Positions 5,541-6,021 of a DNA stretch of 6,021 bases are shown here, piece after piece. The notes under the pieces were generated by a model. It saw only the letters and a list, made by a program, of their open reading frames with translations. It had not been told where the DNA came from and did no database searches. Positions within the stretch are counted from its first letter, which is position 1; each line of letters begins with the position of its first letter. The stretch comes from JBCBUE01 sp039818285. GTDB lineage: Bacteria > Planctomycetota > Phycisphaerae > Phycisphaerales > Phycisphaeraceae. The stretch is from assembly GCA_039818285.1 (NCBI GenBank), contig JBCBUE010000119.1, positions 1 to 6,021 of the forward strand, read 5' to 3'. The translations under genes were made by a program, and so were the position numbers.

Positions 5541-5996
5541 ATGTCCAATTACCTCGACGGAGACGACTTCAAGGCGTACATCGGTGACGCCGTTCTGACC
5601 GCGGCCGACAACGCCGCCGTCTCGGCGCGAACCTGGACCGAGGTGCCCGAAGTCAACCGCCTGACCCGCAACGGCAATCGCAACACAACCGACTTCCAGA
5701 CCCGAGAGGGGACCTTCACCACGGTCGGCCCCGCCAAGCGATCGTTCACCCTGTCGGTTGGCTACAAGCCCAACAACGCCTTCATCACGTCGCTTGAGGA
5801 CGCTTTCGACAACAAGACGGCTGTCGCGTTCGCCGTGATGGACGGCGACATCGCGACGCAGAACAACAAAGGAACCGTGGGCAACTTTTTCGTGACGTCG
5901 ATCAACAACCCGCAGGACCCCGGCGCCACCGCGACGTACGAGGTCACGGTCGAGCCGGCGTCGTTCGTCCACACCTACACGGTCCCCGCGGCGTAA
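5541..5996 (+). CDS. Major tail tube protein
   Basis: This 151-residue protein would polymerise into hexameric rings that form the tail tube. The pattern fits phage tail tube proteins: an N-terminal KAYIGDAVL strand; ARTWTEVPEVNRLTRNGNRN with the polar strand TDFQTREGTFTTVGPAKRS; a central helix (NAFITSLEDAFDNKT) after VGYKPN; then strands VAFAVMDGD and GTVGNFFVTSINNPQDPG; and a closing TATYEVTVEPASFVHT strand. There is no extra Ig-like C-terminal domain such as that of lambda gpV (246 residues), so it is a minimal tube subunit. The start at ATG 5541 has GGAG 6 bases upstream, within CGGAGCCGA shared with the acidic gene's leader. It follows the terminator gene after a 12-base gap, and a new ATG begins 4 bases after its stop. 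Confidence 0.75.
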   Translation: MSNYLDGDDFKAYIGDAVLTAADNAAVSARTWTEVPEVNRLTRNGNRNTTDFQTREGTFTTVGPAKRSFTLSVGYKPNNAFITSLEDAFDNKTAVAFAVMDGDIATQNNKGTVGNFFVTSINNPQDPGATATYEVTVEPASFVHTYTVPAA

Positions 5997-6000
5997 TCCC

Positions 6001-6021
6001 ATGACGACCTTGCCCGACGAG
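6001..6021 (+). CDS. Start of a downstream gene, cut by the window end
   Basis: ATG at 6001, four bases after the tail tube stop, opens a frame reading MTTLPDE to the window edge. No clear Shine-Dalgarno sequence precedes it, so re-initiation or coupling is likely if it is real. In siphoviruses the next gene is usually the tail assembly chaperone, but seven residues cannot support an assignment. Confidence 0.5.

Noticed and set aside
1..6021. CRISPR array, tRNA, insertion sequence, toxin-antitoxin or defence genes
   Set aside because: No regularly spaced repeats, cloverleaf, transposase motifs or paired small toxin/antitoxin genes were seen on either strand.

Overview
This window is a head-to-tail morphogenesis block of a tailed (siphovirus-like) phage or prophage. 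All supported genes are on the + strand and packed end to end. Base composition is high-GC (roughly two thirds by eye), with strong GC3 bias, several GTG starts, and Asp/Ala-rich proteins. The capsid gene has the look of prophage genes I associate with Planctomycetota, but that host guess is from memory and weak. There is no integrase, lysis cassette, tRNA or host gene here, so the sequence alone cannot separate a free phage from a prophage.

Layout, left to right: (1) the 3' part of a small zinc-ribbon protein (to 271); (2) a 69-residue gpW-like head-tail joining protein (328-537); (3) a lambda-family portal protein (534-2012), coupled to gpW by a GTGA stop/start overlap; (4) a ClpP/S49-like prohead protease (2005-3063), with a probable nested in-frame scaffold start at 2680, as in lambda C/Nu3; (5) an HK97-fold major capsid protein (3116-4063); (6) a 68-residue, extremely acidic protein (4158-4364) lying between two intrinsic-terminator-like hairpins (4076-4109 and 4382-4411); (7) a 93-residue membrane/coiled-coil protein (4439-4720); (8) a head-tail connector (4717-5094); (9) a tail-terminator-like protein (5091-5528); (10) a major tail tube protein (5541-5996); (11) the first seven codons of another gene (6001 onward), where a tail assembly chaperone would be expected.

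How the genes work together: the portal nucleates a procapsid built from capsid protein on the scaffold. The protease clears the scaffold. gpW and the connector close the portal vertex after packaging, and the terminator and tube proteins build the tail. The order W-B-C/Nu3-E matches lambda, but the capsid and later genes look like a different lineage, so the module is mosaic.

Most of the window is ordinary phage structural DNA. The part that is hardest to explain is 4064-4720, where an acidic orphan gene flanked by terminator hairpins and a small membrane protein interrupt the head-tail genes. I see no convincing undescribed multi-gene system. That cassette is the best candidate for accessory ('moron') cargo.
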